Part shown: positions 54,515 through 63,329 of the stretch, piece by piece
How the letters are laid out: each line of letters starts with the position of its first letter
Numbering within the stretch: position 1 is the first letter of the stretch
DNA from: JBKCUI01 sp052161605
GTDB lineage: Bacteria; Planctomycetota; Planctomycetia; Pirellulales; Pirellulaceae
DNA: 64,000 bases
Assembly: GCA_052161605.1 (NCBI GenBank)
Contig: CP197409.1
Reading direction: 5' to 3' (one strand)
Notes under the pieces: model-generated
Databases searched by the model: none
What the model saw: only the letters and a program-made list of their open reading frames with translations
Told to the model about the DNA's origin: nothing
Translations under genes and position numbers: made by a program

Positions 54515-55468
54515 TCAACGATTTAGCCAACTGATGATTGATCTGGTGACCAGCTCGGGGGCATCGTGTTGAACGAAATGGTCGGCTTCCGGGATGGTGA
54601 CGAGCGTCAAGTCCTTCTCTAGCCATTTCCAGGTATCGTTGAGGGCTCCCGGCAGCAAAGCTTGGTCTTTTAGTCCGTGAATCATCAAGACGGAACATTG
54701 CACCCTCGGGCCATCTTCGGCGGGAGCAATATAGGGTTCCTTGGGGTAGTTGGCTTTGTAGTAATTCAACATCCCTTCCATGGACGAACGACGCATGGCC
54801 TCCAAATGCTTCTGGCGTTGCTCCGGGGCCTTGACCCAGGCGACCAAAACCTCGGGCGTGACCAACGAGGCCGCGTTTTCAGCTTGAAAAAACCTTGCAT
54901 AGGCACTGTTTTCGCGTTGCCGCGGATTGTTGGCCAATTCACGCTGCAGACCGTTAGGATGCGGGAGATTCAGAATGATCAAACGCTCGGTCATCTTCGG
55001 GTGTGTCATCGCAAACTGCCAAGCAACCATCCCGCCCCAATCATGGCCGACAACAATGGCTTGTTCACGATTGAAATGCTGGATCACGCTCTTGACATCG
55101 TCCACCAATTTATCCAGCGTGTAGTTTTCGACACTGACGGGTTGATCGCTTTCGTTAAAGCCGCGCTGATCGATGGCGACGACTTGAAAGTTTTCGGCCA
55201 GGGCCGGAATTTGGTTTCGCCATGTGTACCAATAGTCGGGAAACCCATGAATCATCACGACCAATGGCCCTTCGCCTTTGGTCACAAAGTGAATCCGTAC
55301 GTCACCCGATTGCGCAAAGCCGTGCGTGCCCCATTCATCGCTCGGCGGTGCGCTCTGTTCGTCGGCTGAAAGCGAACCGTTCCAGGCAATCACAGCGACC
55401 AACAACAAGCACCAGACCATTCTCCATTTCGTACATGTCGAACAGGCACTTCGAAAAATCACCATCAT
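54515..55468 (-). CDS. Exported alpha/beta hydrolase, epoxide hydrolase or dehalogenase type
   Basis: A 317-residue protein with a signal peptide (VWCLLLVAVIAWNGSLSA). The oxyanion motif HGFPDYWYTW, nucleophile Asp in GHDWGGMVAW near residue 143, and C-terminal His in EADHFVQHD near 298 fit epoxide hydrolases and haloacetate dehalogenases; the acid may be Asp in HGLKDQALLP. Asp as nucleophile rules out lipase or esterase. The periplasmic location is unusual for epoxide hydrolases. Substrate unknown. Confidence 0.85.
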   Translation of the reverse strand: MMVIFRSACSTCTKWRMVWCLLLVAVIAWNGSLSADEQSAPPSDEWGTHGFAQSGDVRIHFVTKGEGPLVVMIHGFPDYWYTWRNQIPALAENFQVVAIDQRGFNESDQPVSVENYTLDKLVDDVKSVIQHFNREQAIVVGHDWGGMVAWQFAMTHPKMTERLIILNLPHPNGLQRELANNPRQRENSAYARFFQAENAASLVTPEVLVAWVKAPEQRQKHLEAMRRSSMEGMLNYYKANYPKEPYIAPAEDGPRVQCSVLMIHGLKDQALLPGALNDTWKWLEKDLTLVTIPEADHFVQHDAPELVTRSIISWLNR

Positions 55469-55579
55469 TTCTTCCTTCGCTTTCCTAGAACCTCAATCGC
55501 CCACTCGCCCTAACCATTCTATCCGAATGTATCGCGTTGATGTTGCGGTGCAAGGAGCGTTTCACGTCTGAGCAGGCGA

Positions 55580-56389
55580 TCAGTCTTTTCGGCGTTTAGA
55601 GTTGGGGAAAACTTGGGACCAAGTGATTGTTTCCTCCTCTGACATCTCGCCTTGTGTTACCCAGTGCGCGGCGTCGGTGATCAGAGAATGATTTTGAAGA
55701 TGTGCGTGGAATTCAGGATGTGGGCTGAACAGAACGAATCGCCCCTTTCCAAAAGTTCCAGCCAAAATTGCAGGGGTTCCTGGCATGAATCCCCCGCTCT
55801 CTCCATCTTTCTTGATATCGGTCGCAAAAGATGCAAGCGATACGGTCCGTCCAAACCCCGGTGCGTCTGTGATCTTCCAAAGTGGACCGTTCGCATAATA
55901 CACTTGATGGTTTTCGTACTGAGAATCGTGCGGTTGGATTTGCACGACCCCTTTGCCCCGCGCCCAACGTCCATTTCGCGTATCAATACACTCGGCATTC
56001 GCGACCTCGATGAATTTCAAGGCTTCATTATGTCCACGCACAAAGGAATAGCCCCCCGCACAGCTCGCCAAGACGCCACCGCCATTCTTGACGAATTCCT
56101 CGACCATTCGTCCTCCGGTTTCTCCAAGCGAACTATTAAACTTCGTTCCACTTCCTCCGCCAATAACAAATACGTTCACCGAATCCAGCCCACCTCGCTG
56201 AACGCTCTCGGCTGAAATAGCTCCCGCCTTCCAGCCTGCTTTCTCCAAGATGCTGATATAAAGCCCTTGGCTTGTGTTTTTCGAAGGAGTTTCTGCAGAA
56301 CTCAATACCGCAACTCGCATCTCCTGGGCGATTAAGCACGCACTGATCCCATAGACACAAATCGCGAAACCTATCAGCTTTTGCAACAT
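55580..56389 (-). CDS. Exported glutamine-amidotransferase-like (BPL_N) protein
   Basis: A 269-residue protein with signal peptide MLQKLIGFAICVYGISACLI. The fold is class-I glutamine amidotransferase-like, with the nucleophile Cys in GGGVLASCAGGYSF near residue 110, the oxyanion strand FVIGGGSGTKFN near 75 and a His-Pro-Glu near the end (FSPHPEFHAH). That matches the BPL_N family named after biotin-protein ligase N-termini. Secreted members are common in planctomycetes; their reaction is not established to my knowledge. Confidence 0.8.
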   Translation of the reverse strand: MLQKLIGFAICVYGISACLIAQEMRVAVLSSAETPSKNTSQGLYISILEKAGWKAGAISAESVQRGGLDSVNVFVIGGGSGTKFNSSLGETGGRMVEEFVKNGGGVLASCAGGYSFVRGHNEALKFIEVANAECIDTRNGRWARGKGVVQIQPHDSQYENHQVYYANGPLWKITDAPGFGRTVSLASFATDIKKDGESGGFMPGTPAILAGTFGKGRFVLFSPHPEFHAHLQNHSLITDAAHWVTQGEMSEEETITWSQVFPNSKRRKD

Positions 56390-56444
56390 TGTGGGTTAAC
56401 TTTCTTTGTGTCGTGGTGCCGTAACAGTGGCTATTTTGGTTTGA

Positions 56445-57038
56445 TTAACCGTCTGGATCATTTAGCAGCGTCTGCAATCGTTCCCGTAGAATGGGCGAAA
56501 ATTGGTCGAGCCATTTTTCATTGATGATGCCGATAGAAATCATATCGAGTATATGAACCTGGTCTTTGCGACGAAACGAAGTCAGTTTCATCGTGATTAG
56601 CTTTTCAATGGGCAATGTTCGTGCAGACCCCATCAATGAGTATTGGTCGATATCAGGAACAGGTTCCGGGTATTCTTCCCGAACCTTCTTGCCGGCAAAG
56701 ATTACATGGACAGCATCCCGAGCTTTGGCATTGGGGCCGTCTAAAAACATGCTTTCTCCAGCACTGCGGCGAAATATAAAACCGCCGGGTTCCAGCGCGG
56801 CGATCGCTCGTTCCAAGTCGGTCTCATTAAGAATGATGTCGACATCCTGTGTATTTCGGACCGCAGATTCGTCAACTTGAGAGACCCAGTGCTGAACCGC
56901 ATTGCCCCCTATGATCGCGTAAGGAATCTCGGCTTCATTGAGTGCCGTAGTCACTCTCCGCATTCGGTCCTTTACTTTTTCCACAGCGGACTCGATCCTT
57001 TCCCAGAGAGCGTCACCAGTATATTTGATTTCAATCAT
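56445..57038 (-). CDS. Nucleotidyltransferase-fold protein (MNT/AbiEii-like)
   Basis: About 197 residues from MIEIKYTGDALWERIESAVE. The core PYAIIGGNAVQHWVSQVDES is followed by RNTQDVDIILN, matching the G-G-x-A...T-x-D-x-D pattern of polymerase-beta-like nucleotidyltransferases of the AbiEii/DUF6036 type. Several such proteins are toxins or antitoxins of two-gene systems, but no partner gene lies next to it here. It may be an orphan; substrate unknown. Confidence 0.72.
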   Translation of the reverse strand: MIEIKYTGDALWERIESAVEKVKDRMRRVTTALNEAEIPYAIIGGNAVQHWVSQVDESAVRNTQDVDIILNETDLERAIAALEPGGFIFRRSAGESMFLDGPNAKARDAVHVIFAGKKVREEYPEPVPDIDQYSLMGSARTLPIEKLITMKLTSFRRKDQVHILDMISIGIINEKWLDQFSPILRERLQTLLNDPDG

Positions 57039-57189
57039 GTTCGCTCTTATCCCAGAGATGCAGCAGTATCGCAATCATTTTCGGTTCAACGACGATGGAA
57101 GTCAAGGACGATATGTGTCTCACGCGTTGGAATACCATCGTGAACAAATTTCACCACACTGTAACTACGGTGCTTGAAACGGTTATGGG

Positions 57190-57609
57190 CTATTTCTCGT
57201 TTCGGTGTAGGGTTGCGAATCGTTCTCGAATCGTGTCGGCGTCACCAAGTGTGAAAAATGCAGTATACGAGTAAGTCAGTCCCGGTATGAGAGCGAACGT
57301 TCGCAACGGCGCGATATAGGAGCAATTCGACCCGGAACCACCCTCAAACCGATAGCAAGTTGCTTCAGAAGTACCGGGAACGAATACGCCTATTCCTTCG
57401 CCATGATCGTAGTGGTTGAGTGTGTTGATGTCGTTCGTTCGCGAAGAAAGATGGGCTATGGCACCACCATGAGAGAGAAGCAGCCCGACTCGCAAGTCGG
57501 CGTTTTGGATGTAGGCCCAGTCTTCAGTGTCCTTGGTTTGTTTCGCATCTTGTGCGAAGACACTGGACGCCATGAGCACAAGAAAGCCGATGCATTTGAA
57601 AATTTTGAT
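57190..57609 (-). pseudogene. Internally deleted gene of an exported protein, start codon lost
   Basis: The frame opens after an in-frame stop with ATC at 57609 (IKIFKCIGFLVLMASSVFAQ), seven bases after AGAGGAG, exactly where an ATG is expected. The signal peptide, an N-terminal piece (YIQNADLRVGLLLSHGGAIA) and a C-terminal piece (LRTFALIPGLTYSYTAFFTL) are present, but only 139 codons long. The N- and C-terminal parts look like the two ends of a larger secreted protein joined directly near NHYDHGEGIGVF. A GTG at 57579 could still be used to make a leaderless stub. Confidence 0.5.
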
Positions 57610-58407
57610 AGGTTACTCCTCTTTTGCACAATAATCGGGATTGCTGCGAGGCGGATCACGCCCTAGCCATACAGTTCGTATCCGATAAAGTCTGAATCAG
57701 AAAGAAACTGCTCATGTGTCTTTCGCAGTCAGTGTCTGTCTCTGACCTGGCACTAATGTACCACAGGGGGCTTTGATATTCAGCAGGGGCAAGAGACAAG
57801 TCGGCCGACTTCGGATACCACTAGCTGCCCATGCCATCATTTTACCTCGCATCATTCTGCCCTCTAAAATCCATCGAAGCGGGTGGCTCGCGGTCTCCTC
57901 GCCGATTGGCTCGAAACGAGCTGCCTGACGATCGCCAACAGGGCAAGACTACACGGACATTTGAAATGGGACACGGTTGCAGGTTTCGTTTCAATACAGC
58001 TTTATTGAGGTGCTTAAAGAGCATTTCGCAGCCGGCTTATTTCACGGAGCCCGTGATTAGTCACGGCACGCCGCCACTTATAATAGCAGTAGTGGTTTTG
58101 CTATCTGAACAAACCAGAATTTTAGCCTATGTCCTGGAAACACCACCTGGGCTTCAAACCTAAGTTCCAGCAGAATCTTCATGTCCTGCCATTCTTGGTA
58201 AGAGATTTTTGATTTTTTGTTTGGCTTTGGCACGGCCTGTGCGTTGGAGAAGAAACACATGAGTTGCAACCAAGAGTGTAGATCGGGACAGAATGCTGCA
58301 CCGAACTCTCTCTAATGCTCTCATGCTAGCGATGAAACGCTTCGAAGCATTTTTCGAAGTAAGGGAACGTTCACTTTTGCTGTCTCTCCAAAGTTAGGAC
58401 CAAGGTT
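57610..58407. other. Long intergenic region upstream of the DUF1559 gene
   Basis: About 800 bp. The right part contains the sigma-54-type promoter at 58228 and a 150-base leader. A short AT-rich palindrome with GCTTCGAAGC lies near 58338. No protein-like frame was found. Confidence 0.5.
58228..58243 (+). promoter_or_regulatory. Candidate sigma-54 (-24/-12) promoter of the DUF1559 gene
   Basis: TGGCACGGCCTGTGCG carries the full TGGCACG -24 block and GG-N10-GC spacing; the -12 block is GTGC rather than TTGC. The predicted start near 58254 leaves a leader of about 154 bases before the ATG at 58408. Confidence 0.55.
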
Positions 58408-59562
58408 ATGTTGAGAAGAAGGATCATCGGCCGTAAAGGATTTACACTTGTCGAATTGCTGGTTGTCATTGCCATTATCGGCATTCTGGTTGGATTGCTA
58501 TTGCCCGCCGTTCAGGCCGCGCGAGAAGCTGCTCGCAGAATGCAGTGCTCCAACAATGCAAAGCAAATCGGCTTGGCCTTTCATAACTTCGAAAGTGCTC
58601 GCAAGAGCTTACCGACGAGTCTTCGCCCACCATCCAATGTTGCAGGCTCTGGAGAGCAAAGCCGCGTCTCCGTGTTAACCGACCTTTTACCATACCTGGA
58701 ACAAGGCAACATCTACAATCAATACAACAAGGCGATCAACTGGAACCAAGGGGTCAACATACCCCTATCGCAAACCCCTATCCCAACCTACGTTTGCCCA
58801 TCGAATCCGAACGGGGCAGTTTTGGATCTAGCTCCTCCGGGCAGCAATCCGCAGTTTATTCCTGGTATAGCAGCGACAACGGATTATTCCCCCATCTTCG
58901 GAATCGGCACGGGAGTATTCACACAAGTTCTTGGAATCTCGCCACCCGACCAGTTCCAAGATCCTGCCGAGATTTTTGCAGGAGTCACACCTCCCTATAC
59001 GTACGTTCGCGGCTTCTTCCCTAAGAATGCGACTATAGATGCCCGAACTGGATTGCAAACACGTCCTGGAGCTAAATTTTCGGCCGTGACCGATGGACTT
59101 TCCAATACCGTCGCCATAGCTGAGTCGGCAGGAAGGCCTTTGGTGTACGTAAGGGGTAAGCGTTTGTCTGGTGGCAACCCGCTTGCTGATACGGATCCGT
59201 CCTCGTCGAACTCAGATCGTCTAAACTCAGGTGGTTGGTCACGTCCTGCTAGTGACATCATACTGTTCGGATCGACGAACGATCCACGAGGTGTTCTCGG
59301 AGGGACCACTGCCTTTAACTGGACCAATGGCCATAACATTCGCGGCTTGACCTATACGAGCCAAGGAATCGCAGCAACGATCCTCGGAACGCCGATCGCT
59401 ACCCATGGTACCGGAGCCCCTTATTCGTTCCATACCGGCGGAGCACACTTTACGATGGGGGATGGATCAGTGCAGTTCCTGTCAGAAAACATGTCCCTCC
59501 GAGTCTTTATTAGCCTAGCCACTCCATCTGGTGGAGAGATCGCTTCAGCCACGGAATTTTAA
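58408..59562 (+). CDS. DUF1559 prepilin-like surface protein
   Basis: A 384-residue protein with a type IV prepilin start: basic leader RRRIIGRKG, then FTLVELLVVIAIIGILVGLL as the class III/type II pseudopilin helix (cleavage after Gly), and LPAVQAAREAARRMQCSNNA, the DUF1559 hallmark. The C-terminus has HTGGAHFTMGDGSVQFL, the H-x9-DG motif (SBP_bac_10-like) that defines this planctomycete family. It is one of many paralogues in such genomes and is likely assembled at the cell surface by a secretin-linked system. Confidence 0.95.
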   Translation: MLRRRIIGRKGFTLVELLVVIAIIGILVGLLLPAVQAAREAARRMQCSNNAKQIGLAFHNFESARKSLPTSLRPPSNVAGSGEQSRVSVLTDLLPYLEQGNIYNQYNKAINWNQGVNIPLSQTPIPTYVCPSNPNGAVLDLAPPGSNPQFIPGIAATTDYSPIFGIGTGVFTQVLGISPPDQFQDPAEIFAGVTPPYTYVRGFFPKNATIDARTGLQTRPGAKFSAVTDGLSNTVAIAESAGRPLVYVRGKRLSGGNPLADTDPSSSNSDRLNSGGWSRPASDIILFGSTNDPRGVLGGTTAFNWTNGHNIRGLTYTSQGIAATILGTPIATHGTGAPYSFHTGGAHFTMGDGSVQFLSENMSLRVFISLATPSGGEIASATEF

Positions 59563-59605
59563 AAATGCTGATCACTCTCTGCTCGTAGAACACTTTTCGA
59601 AAGGG

Positions 59606-59632
59606 ACGCTGGGATATTCCCGGCGTTCTTTT
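59606..59632 (+). terminator. Intrinsic-terminator-like hairpin
   Basis: ACGCTGGGA (59606-59614) pairs with TCCCGGCGT (59618-59626), one wobble, three-base TAT loop, followed by TCTTTTCTT. It lies 44 bp after the DUF1559 stop. Confidence 0.65.
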
Positions 59633-59701
59633 CTTGAATCCCAGATGATGATTTCCCTAATCCCCGTCCCATTAATCCCAGATTTGAAAAAAATGAACGG
59701 A

Positions 59702-60136
59702 ATGAAAAGCACGATGCTGCACCGAACTTTACTCCTACTCACCCTTGTACTCATGGCAATCAGTGGATGCTCGCCAAGCAATCCATGGGAAGCGACCCAT
59801 CCAGTCAGTGGAACGATCGAGTTTAAAGGCAAGCCTATTGAGAATGCAGAGCTAACGCTCTTCCCTATCGACCAATCAGCACCCGACACAGTACGACCGA
59901 AGGGAAGAACCGGTGCAGATGGGAAGTTTGTCTTGGGTACTTACACCCAAAACGACGGTGCCCCCATCGGCAAGTATAAAGTGACGGTGGTGAGAAACGA
60001 AGTCTCCGTTTCCCGAGACTCGATCGTCGCGAAGCCGAACGATTTGCCACAAAAATACGCCAACCTGTCGTCAACAGATTTGGAAGTCGAAATTCTCACT
60101 GGCAACAACGTTCTGACGGCGATTATATTGAGGTAG
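59702..60136 (+). CDS. Small lipoprotein with carboxypeptidase-regulatory/transthyretin-like fold
   Basis: About 144 residues from MKSTMLHRTLLLLTLVLMAI, lipobox AISGC. The mature part VSGTIEFKGKPIENAELTLF and GRTGADGKFVLGTY fits the beta-sandwich CarboxypepD_reg-like family that commonly follows DUF1559 genes in planctomycetes. It may assist the DUF1559 protein at the surface. A longer frame from 59531 is dismissed because the signal peptide would be buried. Confidence 0.85.
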   Translation: MKSTMLHRTLLLLTLVLMAISGCSPSNPWEATHPVSGTIEFKGKPIENAELTLFPIDQSAPDTVRPKGRTGADGKFVLGTYTQNDGAPIGKYKVTVVRNEVSVSRDSIVAKPNDLPQKYANLSSTDLEVEILTGNNVLTAIILR

Positions 60137-60304
60137 GTGAAGTGTTCGGCTTGCACGCCGGACTCACCCGATTTCGCGTAGGAATAAATCCTATTTTATG
60201 CGTTCAAAGTTCCCTTAATGATGATGCCGCAAAAGGGAGTTTCTAAGCAATAAAGCGGACAATTAATCCGACCGCTGTCGCTTCAGACCATCTTTCGAAA
60301 CGAT

Positions 60305-61096
60305 CTACTTGTTCGATGACATGCCGCGCATTACGGTCCCCATGATGGAAATACGGGCCCAGCGTGGTAGGGGGAGCATCGCGTAGACGAGCAGCTTGGA
60401 TAGGAACCCCGGTAACAGGGTGGATTTTCTTCCGAGGGCAGTGATTATCTCCGGTGCGATTTTATCAGGGTCCAAGCTGGCCGCCATCGTCATATTGGCT
60501 CGCGATGCAAAGCCTGTATTGGTCGGTCCTGGTGCGACGGCCAGAACGTCTACCCCCTTTGGACGAAGCTCCCTGCCCAGTCCCTCGGCCAAGACTTGGA
60601 CATAGGCTTTCGTCGCGGCGTAATGTGCCGCCCACGGGGTTCCTTGAAAAGCGACGATGGAGCTGAGCAGGATTAATCCGCCACTTCCTCGCTTTACGAA
60701 ACGTCGGCTGAAATACCAACTTAGAGTCATCAACGCACGGCAGTTTACATTCAGCATCTCGAGTTCAGGCTCAATCGGATTGTCGACAAAAGAACCTGAC
60801 GTGCCAAAGCCAGCCGATGCAACCAGAAGCCCAACATCCAAGTCACTGGTAGCTCGCTGTAGCACGTCAATACAGTTCTCGTCCGACAGATCGAACATCA
60901 CAACGCGGCATTCTACGCCTTGGGCTTGGCTAAGTTCTCCAGCCATTCGGTCGAGCTCCGTAACGCTACGGCCGACTAGAACAACATTGATTTTGGCTCG
61001 CGCTAGTTCTGTAGCTAAGGCACGTCCAATTCCCGAGGACGCACCGGTAACCACGGCCCAGGGGCCATACTTCGTACAAACTTTTTCAAAACTCAT
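60305..61096 (-). CDS. Short-chain dehydrogenase/reductase
   Basis: About 263 residues from MSFEKVCTKYGPWAVVTGAS. Cofactor loop TGASSGIGRALA (Rossmann, Gly-rich) near residue 17, NADP-type basic residue in VGRS, catalytic Ser in LLSSIVAFQG and Tyr-x3-Lys in YAATKAYVQVL near 155. A C-terminal hydrophobic helix (LLVYAMLPLPRW) suggests membrane contact. The substrate is unknown. Divergent from an HxlR regulator. Confidence 0.9.
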   Translation of the reverse strand: MSFEKVCTKYGPWAVVTGASSGIGRALATELARAKINVVLVGRSVTELDRMAGELSQAQGVECRVVMFDLSDENCIDVLQRATSDLDVGLLVASAGFGTSGSFVDNPIEPELEMLNVNCRALMTLSWYFSRRFVKRGSGGLILLSSIVAFQGTPWAAHYAATKAYVQVLAEGLGRELRPKGVDVLAVAPGPTNTGFASRANMTMAASLDPDKIAPEIITALGRKSTLLPGFLSKLLVYAMLPLPRWARISIMGTVMRGMSSNK

Positions 61097-61222
61097 AAGT
61101 GCAACGTATTGTAATGGATTAGGGAAAGCATTTTCCAAAGGCTGCACCCCGCTTGGATGTCAATCTGTAGCCGTTTGAGAACATGGCCAATGGCGGAATC
61201 GCCAACTCCGATAGCTTTAGTT

Positions 61223-61260
61223 GCTTGCAATGTGCAAGCGATATGCTTACACTTTACAAG
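61223..61260. promoter_or_regulatory. Tandem dyads, candidate HxlR operator
   Basis: GCTTGCA-ATG-TGCAAGC (61223-61239) is a perfect 7-bp inverted repeat. A second, weaker dyad CTTACA-CTT-TACAAG lies at 61246-61260, with centres 22 bp apart, two helical turns. Both lie between the divergent SDR and HxlR genes, within 110 bp of the regulator start. Confidence 0.45.
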
Positions 61261-61324
61261 TTGGCATGCTATTGTCAAGAGTATTCGAGAAGGTCCATTA
61301 GATCGCTAGCCAAATTTGAAACAA

Positions 61325-61678
61325 ATGAAGAAGCCAAAACACAAACGCTCACCGTGCCCAGTCGCCTGCACGCTGGATTTGATTGGTGACAAGTGGACGC
61401 TTTTGATCGTCCGCGACATGCTGTTCGGGAGGTGCTATTACAAGGATTTCTGCCAGTCGCCAGAGAGGATCGCTACCAACATTCTAGCGGACCGCTTGGG
61501 TAAGCTTGTCGAATCCGGTATCGCAGAGAAATGGATTCCAGACGAAGAGAACGGACGGGAGGCCTATCGATTAACCGCAAAGGGGCAATCGCTTAAGACG
61601 GTCTTAGAATCTGTTGCGCAGTGGGGACTCGACAACATCAAGGGGACCGAAGCGCGGCTGAAAACGAAATCCAAATGA
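61325..61678 (+). CDS. HxlR-family winged-helix regulator (first copy)
   Basis: About 117 residues from the ATG at 61325 (TTG at 61316 possible). The family core is clear: CPVACTLDLIGDKWTLLIVR, then MLFGRCYYKDFCQSPERIAT, the recognition helix region NILADRLGKLVESGIAEKW and wing YRLTAKGQSLKTVLES. Cys15 near the N-terminus is the redox- or electrophile-sensing Cys typical of HxlR/YodB members. It probably controls the divergent SDR. Confidence 0.9.
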   Translation: MKKPKHKRSPCPVACTLDLIGDKWTLLIVRDMLFGRCYYKDFCQSPERIATNILADRLGKLVESGIAEKWIPDEENGREAYRLTAKGQSLKTVLESVAQWGLDNIKGTEARLKTKSK

Positions 61679-61729
61679 ATCGACTGCGAACCGCCGAGAT
61701 TGCAAGGTTACAGCATGCGATTATCGATG

Positions 61730-62119
61730 CTATTGCTCATTCGGTTGTTGTTTGTCGTGGATTCGTTGCAGTTGCTTTTGATGTGCGATTGCCCAGTCCG
61801 CAAGGCCGGAAATCGGCTTCAATATGCTCTTGCCCAACGGCGTCAAGCGGTACTCCGTCTTCGGCGGTACGACTGCGTAGACCTTTCGACTCACGAGCCC
61901 AGATTGCTCGAGGCTCCGCAGCGTCTGAGTCAACATCTTTTTGCTCACACCAGGAATTTGCTTTTGCAGTTCACTGTATCGCTTAACGTCGGTTCCTATG
62001 ACGAACAAGATGCTGCTTGACCATCGATCCCCTACCAAGTCGAACATTTGCCTCAGTGGGCAATTTGAGTCGAGTATGCACAGTGGCTCATATTTGTCTC
62101 CCAAGGAATTCTCCAGCAC
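61730..62119 (-). CDS. HxlR-family winged-helix regulator (second copy)
   Basis: A 129-residue protein from a GTG. Core CPLRQMFDLVGDRWSSSILF, then IPGVSKKMLTQTLRSLEQSG and the wing VYAVVPPKTEYRLTPLGKSI are complete. Two Cys residues (CILDSNCPL) precede the core. It is divergent from the isochorismatase-like gene and probably regulates it; an inverted repeat lies between. Confidence 0.9.
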   Translation of the reverse strand: MLENSLGDKYEPLCILDSNCPLRQMFDLVGDRWSSSILFVIGTDVKRYSELQKQIPGVSKKMLTQTLRSLEQSGLVSRKVYAVVPPKTEYRLTPLGKSILKPISGLADWAIAHQKQLQRIHDKQQPNEQ

Positions 62120-62157
62120 TGAATGAGGCTTGGTTAAGGTTTCATGAAGACGCTTAG

Positions 62158-62173
62158 GGCACCAAAAAGTGCC
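62158..62173. promoter_or_regulatory. Inverted repeat, candidate operator
   Basis: GGCAC-CAAAAA-GTGCC, extendable to TAGGGCAC/GTGCCTA with one unpaired base, lies between the divergent second HxlR gene and the isochorismatase-like gene. Confidence 0.35.
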
Positions 62174-62290
62174 TACTTCCTAATTAGCCCCCTCTCCTTA
62201 GCATACAGCAAAAAGGATGTAAGTGGTCGCAAAATACGACGAAGCCCCTTTTTAGCCTTGAACCATTGACTTAACGATTGGGATATACAA

Positions 62291-62893
62291 ATGCATTCAA
62301 ACGACTCGACGTTTACTTCAAGAAACTCCGCCCTGTTGTTGATTGACCATCAGGTTGGAACGATGCAGCTAATCAAGAATATTCCGTTGGAAGTCGTCCG
62401 TCGCAATACGCTCGCGTTAGCTAAAACGGCCAAGATTTTGGGGATACCGGTTGTCCTTACGAGTTCGCAAGAGGGTAATACGCAGGGACCGCTGATTCCA
62501 GAATTAGCTGAGATACTTCCGAATGAATTCGAGGCTCGGGTACAGCGAACCGGTATCGTTAACGCTTGGAACGACTCTGCTTTTCGGGCCGCGGTCGAAG
62601 CTACAAGACGCTCAAATCTGATTATGGCAGGTGTTACAACGGATGTTTGTCTCGTCTTTCCAGCCATTAGCGCGGTGCGTGAGGGCTTTTCCGTTCAGGC
62701 TGTTATGGATGCCTCGGGTTCACCATTCGAACTTTCAGAGGAAATGTCTCGTCGCCGCATGGAAATCGCAGGTGTTGTTCTAACCGCCACTAACACAATC
62801 ATGTCGGAGCTAGCGCAGGACTGGAGCCGACCTGAAGGCAATCAACTACTTGCGATTCTCTTTGGTGAACTGCTCCCAAACATCAGTGCGTGA
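62291..62893 (+). CDS. Isochorismatase-family hydrolase
   Basis: A 200-residue cysteine hydrolase. Asp in LLLIDHQVGTMQ near residue 19 and the nucleophile Cys in GVTTDVCLVFPAISAVREGF near 121 with the preceding cis-peptide form the family site; the catalytic Lys may lie in the variable VLTSSQEG region, which lacks a clear Lys. Family members hydrolyse isochorismate, nicotinamide or small amides. The closest style is the YcaC-like group (QVGTMQLI, FSVQAVMDASGS). It is regulated in all likelihood by the divergent HxlR protein. Confidence 0.88.
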   Translation: MHSNDSTFTSRNSALLLIDHQVGTMQLIKNIPLEVVRRNTLALAKTAKILGIPVVLTSSQEGNTQGPLIPELAEILPNEFEARVQRTGIVNAWNDSAFRAAVEATRRSNLIMAGVTTDVCLVFPAISAVREGFSVQAVMDASGSPFELSEEMSRRRMEIAGVVLTATNTIMSELAQDWSRPEGNQLLAILFGELLPNISA

Positions 62894-62954
62894 GGTCTAT
62901 CGAATGGAGCTTTCTCAGATGAACAACTTGGATTCCAATACCGTGAACATACGA

Positions 62955-63329
62955 ATGGAGGAACGTTGAAAGTTTCTTACCGGTTACATTGCAGGCGTCA
63001 TCGCAGCCGCGTGTGGATCGGAGATCGCCCAATCGCAAGAAACAGAAGAAGCGGAGTCTGGCATACCGCTGGTCGTTAACGGCGGGGATAGGTTACGAAT
63101 TTGGGCAATGGGCGTTTTGGTCACTGTAAAAGTAAAAGCAAGTGACACGCGTGGAACCTATTCCGCATTTGAAGACCTCATTCCACCGGGTGCTGGGCCC
63201 GTGCCACACGTTCATTCCAGAGAGGATGAAACCATCTATGTCCTTGCGAGCGACCACGCCGTCGCGTTCGAGGTCGCGGAGTTGCTGGATCAACATCTTC
63301 TCACTAATTCCGCTAACCAACCGTGTTAG
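62955..63329 (+). pseudogene. Cupin gene inactivated by a stop codon in the Tat motif and by 3' truncation
   Basis: ATG at 62955 is followed by GAG GAA CGT TGA AAG TTT CTT. If TGA were CGA, the start would read MEERRKFLTGYIAGVIAAAC, a perfect twin-arginine signal. The frame then continues as a cupin N-terminal half (SGIPLVVNGGDRLRIW, PPGAGPVPHVHSREDETIYV). Similarity stops at codon 97 (63243-63245). The rest of the beta-barrel is missing, replaced by the antisense of the HxlR gene. Confidence 0.7.

Noticed and set aside
54677..55369. 230-codon plus-strand frame
   Set aside because: It is a shadow of the epoxide hydrolase-type gene, with no family resemblance of its own.
55652..56215. 187-codon plus-strand frame
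   Set aside because: Antisense of the BPL_N protein; composition rich in Arg, Ser and Cys, with no motif.
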